14,636 bases of DNA from Nautiliaceae bacterium (GTDB lineage: Bacteria; Campylobacterota; Campylobacteria; Campylobacterales; Nautiliaceae): NCBI GenBank assembly GCA_027063075.1, contig JAMOSM010000049.1, forward strand, positions 1 to 14,636, in the 5' to 3' direction. Position 1 is the stretch's first letter; every line of letters begins with the position of its first letter. Position numbers and translations under genes: made by a program. The notes beneath the pieces were generated by a model. It saw only the letters and a program-made list of their open reading frames with translations, had not been told where the DNA came from and made no database searches. This document shows, piece by piece, positions 13,344 to 14,636 of this stretch.

Positions 13344-14213
13344 TTATATCACAAAAACAACTCCTAAAAACAGAATTGATGTCAAAACCACCAAATATGC
13401 AACTTTTTGAGGATAGAGATTAAAAAGTGCGGCTAAATTTACATTTGTAATAGCTAAAGGGGTTAAAATTTCTAGCATTACAGTTTTAAAAAAAACAGGT
13501 TTTAAATTAAAAAATTTTAAGACAAAATAAGAAACGGCAGGAAAAACGACAAATTTATTAATAACAGTTATAAAACTTAATTTAAAATCAATCTCTTTGA
13601 TTTTTACCCGGGCAATATAAGCTCCAAAAATCAAAAGCTGCACAACAATAGACGAAAACGCTCCCATCTGAAGAATTTTCATAATATCTCTATCAAAGCT
13701 AACACCGCTTATGTTTAAAACAAGCGCTATTATTCCAACCCACAACACCGGTATTTTTATTATCTTTTTTAAAGCCTCCTTAAAGGGATATTCTCCTTTT
13801 GCAAAGAAAAAAATACCAAAAGAGTAAATAAAAAATATGTTTGCAAGATTAATCATTGTAGCAATAGAAGCGCCTATGTCACCAAAAAGGGCATAACTTA
13901 AAGGAATACCAAGATTGCCTGTATTTGCTATAAGGGGAGTAAGAGAGGCTATTATTTTTTCTTTTTTGTCTTTAAGAAAAAAAGCACTAAAAGAGGTAAA
14001 GACCAATGCAGCAAAAACAGCTGCAAGATAAGCAATAGGAGATATAATCAAATCATAATTAATAGGAATTAACATTATACCCCAAAGGGTAAGAAATGGC
14101 TGAAGAAAATATGTGGATAAAATTACCAGCGTTTTTTCATCAATTTCTTTAAAACTTTTTTTGGCAATAAATCCAACCAGAATAAAAAGATATATTCCAA
14201 AAACTACTTTCAT
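13344..14213 (-). CDS. AEC-family (auxin efflux carrier-type) permease
   Basis: A polytopic inner-membrane protein of 289 residues with about eight to ten hydrophobic helices. The signature NTGNLGIPL at 97-105, a proline in helix 2 (LQPFLTL at 37-43) and a second half rich in Gly/Ala/Pro helices are typical of the Mem_trans/AEC family. Bacterial members export or import organic acids such as malate or malonate; the substrate here is unknown. Its start overlaps the stop of threonine synthase as ATGA (14210-14213), so the two are translationally coupled, and a substrate tied to amino-acid metabolism is possible. The family is usually 300-320 residues, and this one is slightly short at the C-terminus. 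The ModA-like gene follows after 31 bp. Confidence 0.83.
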   Translation of the reverse strand: MKVVFGIYLFILVGFIAKKSFKEIDEKTLVILSTYFLQPFLTLWGIMLIPINYDLIISPIAYLAAVFAALVFTSFSAFFLKDKKEKIIASLTPLIANTGNLGIPLSYALFGDIGASIATMINLANIFFIYSFGIFFFAKGEYPFKEALKKIIKIPVLWVGIIALVLNISGVSFDRDIMKILQMGAFSSIVVQLLIFGAYIARVKIKEIDFKLSFITVINKFVVFPAVSYFVLKFFNLKPVFFKTVMLEILTPLAITNVNLAALFNLYPQKVAYLVVLTSILFLGVVFVI

Positions 14214-14636
14214 TCTTTAATAAACTTGACAATCTCTTCTTTAATCGCATCTTTTGGAATAATATTTTCATTTACAATCTCTTTTTCAAAAAGCTCCCTT
14301 ATCATTTCAGGCGCTTTTACATCATAATGGGCTTCAATATAGGCAATTGCGTCTTTATCTGAAATGGTGTTTTCTTCAAGCTCGGCAATTTCCCTATCAA
14401 CATCCTCGCCTGTTAGGGCATAATAGATACTCGGAGCGAATTTCGTCCACTCGGCTGTTGAATACGCCACCGTATATTTATTGAGCTTTCCTTTTTCTTT
14501 TAAATTTTCATACGCTTTTATAGCAGTTGCAGTATGAGGGTCCATCAGATAATTTTCTTCGTTTGCATATCTTTTAATAATCTCTTCACACTCCCCGTCA
14601 GTAGCAAAATCAGCATCGAAATCTTCCTGAACGGCT
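14210..14636 (-). CDS. thrC: Threonine synthase, C-terminal part (gene runs off the window)
   Basis: The last 141 residues of a pyridoxal-phosphate enzyme that converts O-phosphohomoserine to threonine. The frame enters at 14635 with AVQEDFDADFATDGECEE and continues to LMDPHTATAIKAYENL, the hallmark of the threonine synthase C-terminal region, followed by TVAYSTAEWTKFAPSI. The internal ATG at 14545 belongs to LMDPHT and is not the start. The catalytic lysine lies upstream, outside the window. The gene overlaps the AEC permease start by four bases. No promoter is visible in the part present. Confidence 0.88.
   Translation of the reverse strand, partial: AVQEDFDADFATDGECEEIIKRYANEENYLMDPHTATAIKAYENLKEKGKLNKYTVAYSTAEWTKFAPSIYYALTGEDVDREIAELEENTISDKDAIAYIEAHYDVKAPEMIRELFEKEIVNENIIPKDAIKEEIVKFIKE

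Noticed and set aside
1..14636. CRISPR array, tRNA or rRNA genes
   Set aside because: No regularly spaced repeats, cloverleaf-like segments or rRNA-like sequence were seen on either strand.

Overview
The window is AT-rich bacterial DNA with densely packed, often overlapping genes and frequent TTG starts. It looks like a member of the Campylobacterota, most plausibly the Nautiliales (Nautilia, Caminibacter, Lebetimonas group of hydrothermal vents). The pointers are a probable UPF0763-type protein, a split PAS/chemoreceptor pair of the Campylobacter CetB/CetA kind, a cytoplasmic formate dehydrogenase catalytic subunit and a thermophile-like Lys/Glu-rich composition. This is inferred from protein families and composition, not from a marker gene.

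Layout. (1) 1-1058, minus strand: the start of a Fur/PerR-type regulator, preceded by a 2-Cys peroxiredoxin with a perfect consensus promoter and its own terminator; together an oxidative-stress unit. (2) 1059-2344, minus: argF (TTG start) followed by an overlapping small conserved gene. (3) 2392-7720, plus: one very tight run of eight genes, ribA, an atypical SDR, rsmG, a small membrane/zinc-ribbon protein, an unknown 125-residue protein, a PAS redox sensor, a transmembrane chemoreceptor ending in a CZB zinc domain, and rodA. argF and ribA diverge from overlapping -10 boxes. (4) 7728-8612, minus: a YfdX-family protein without a signal peptide, convergent with rodA over a shared terminator and driven by a perfect consensus promoter flanked by an inverted repeat. 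(5) 8774-11548, minus: a classical SDR followed by a molybdopterin formate-dehydrogenase-type catalytic subunit with Cys, not Sec, at the active site. (6) 11560-12285, plus: an ElyC/YdcF (DUF218) membrane protein, whose start codon lies only 11 bp from that of the divergent SDR. (7) about 12286-12580: a roughly 295-bp remnant of an IS200/IS605-type element, with palindromes at both ends, a tnpB C-terminal coding scrap and a strongly structured RNA-like segment, but no transposase. (8) 12554-14636, minus: threonine synthase (partial), an AEC-family permease and a ModA-like periplasmic binding protein whose last residues come from the element.

How the parts may connect: the PAS protein would sense redox state and signal through the membrane chemoreceptor (energy taxis). 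The formate dehydrogenase needs Mo or W, which the ModA-like protein may help to import. Peroxiredoxin with PerR handles peroxide. RodA and the ElyC-like protein belong to envelope synthesis. The most unusual item is the transposase-less IS605-like element that keeps an omega-RNA-like 3' end. The oddest regulatory layout is the 11-bp divergent gap in which one near-palindrome provides the ribosome binding site for both genes.
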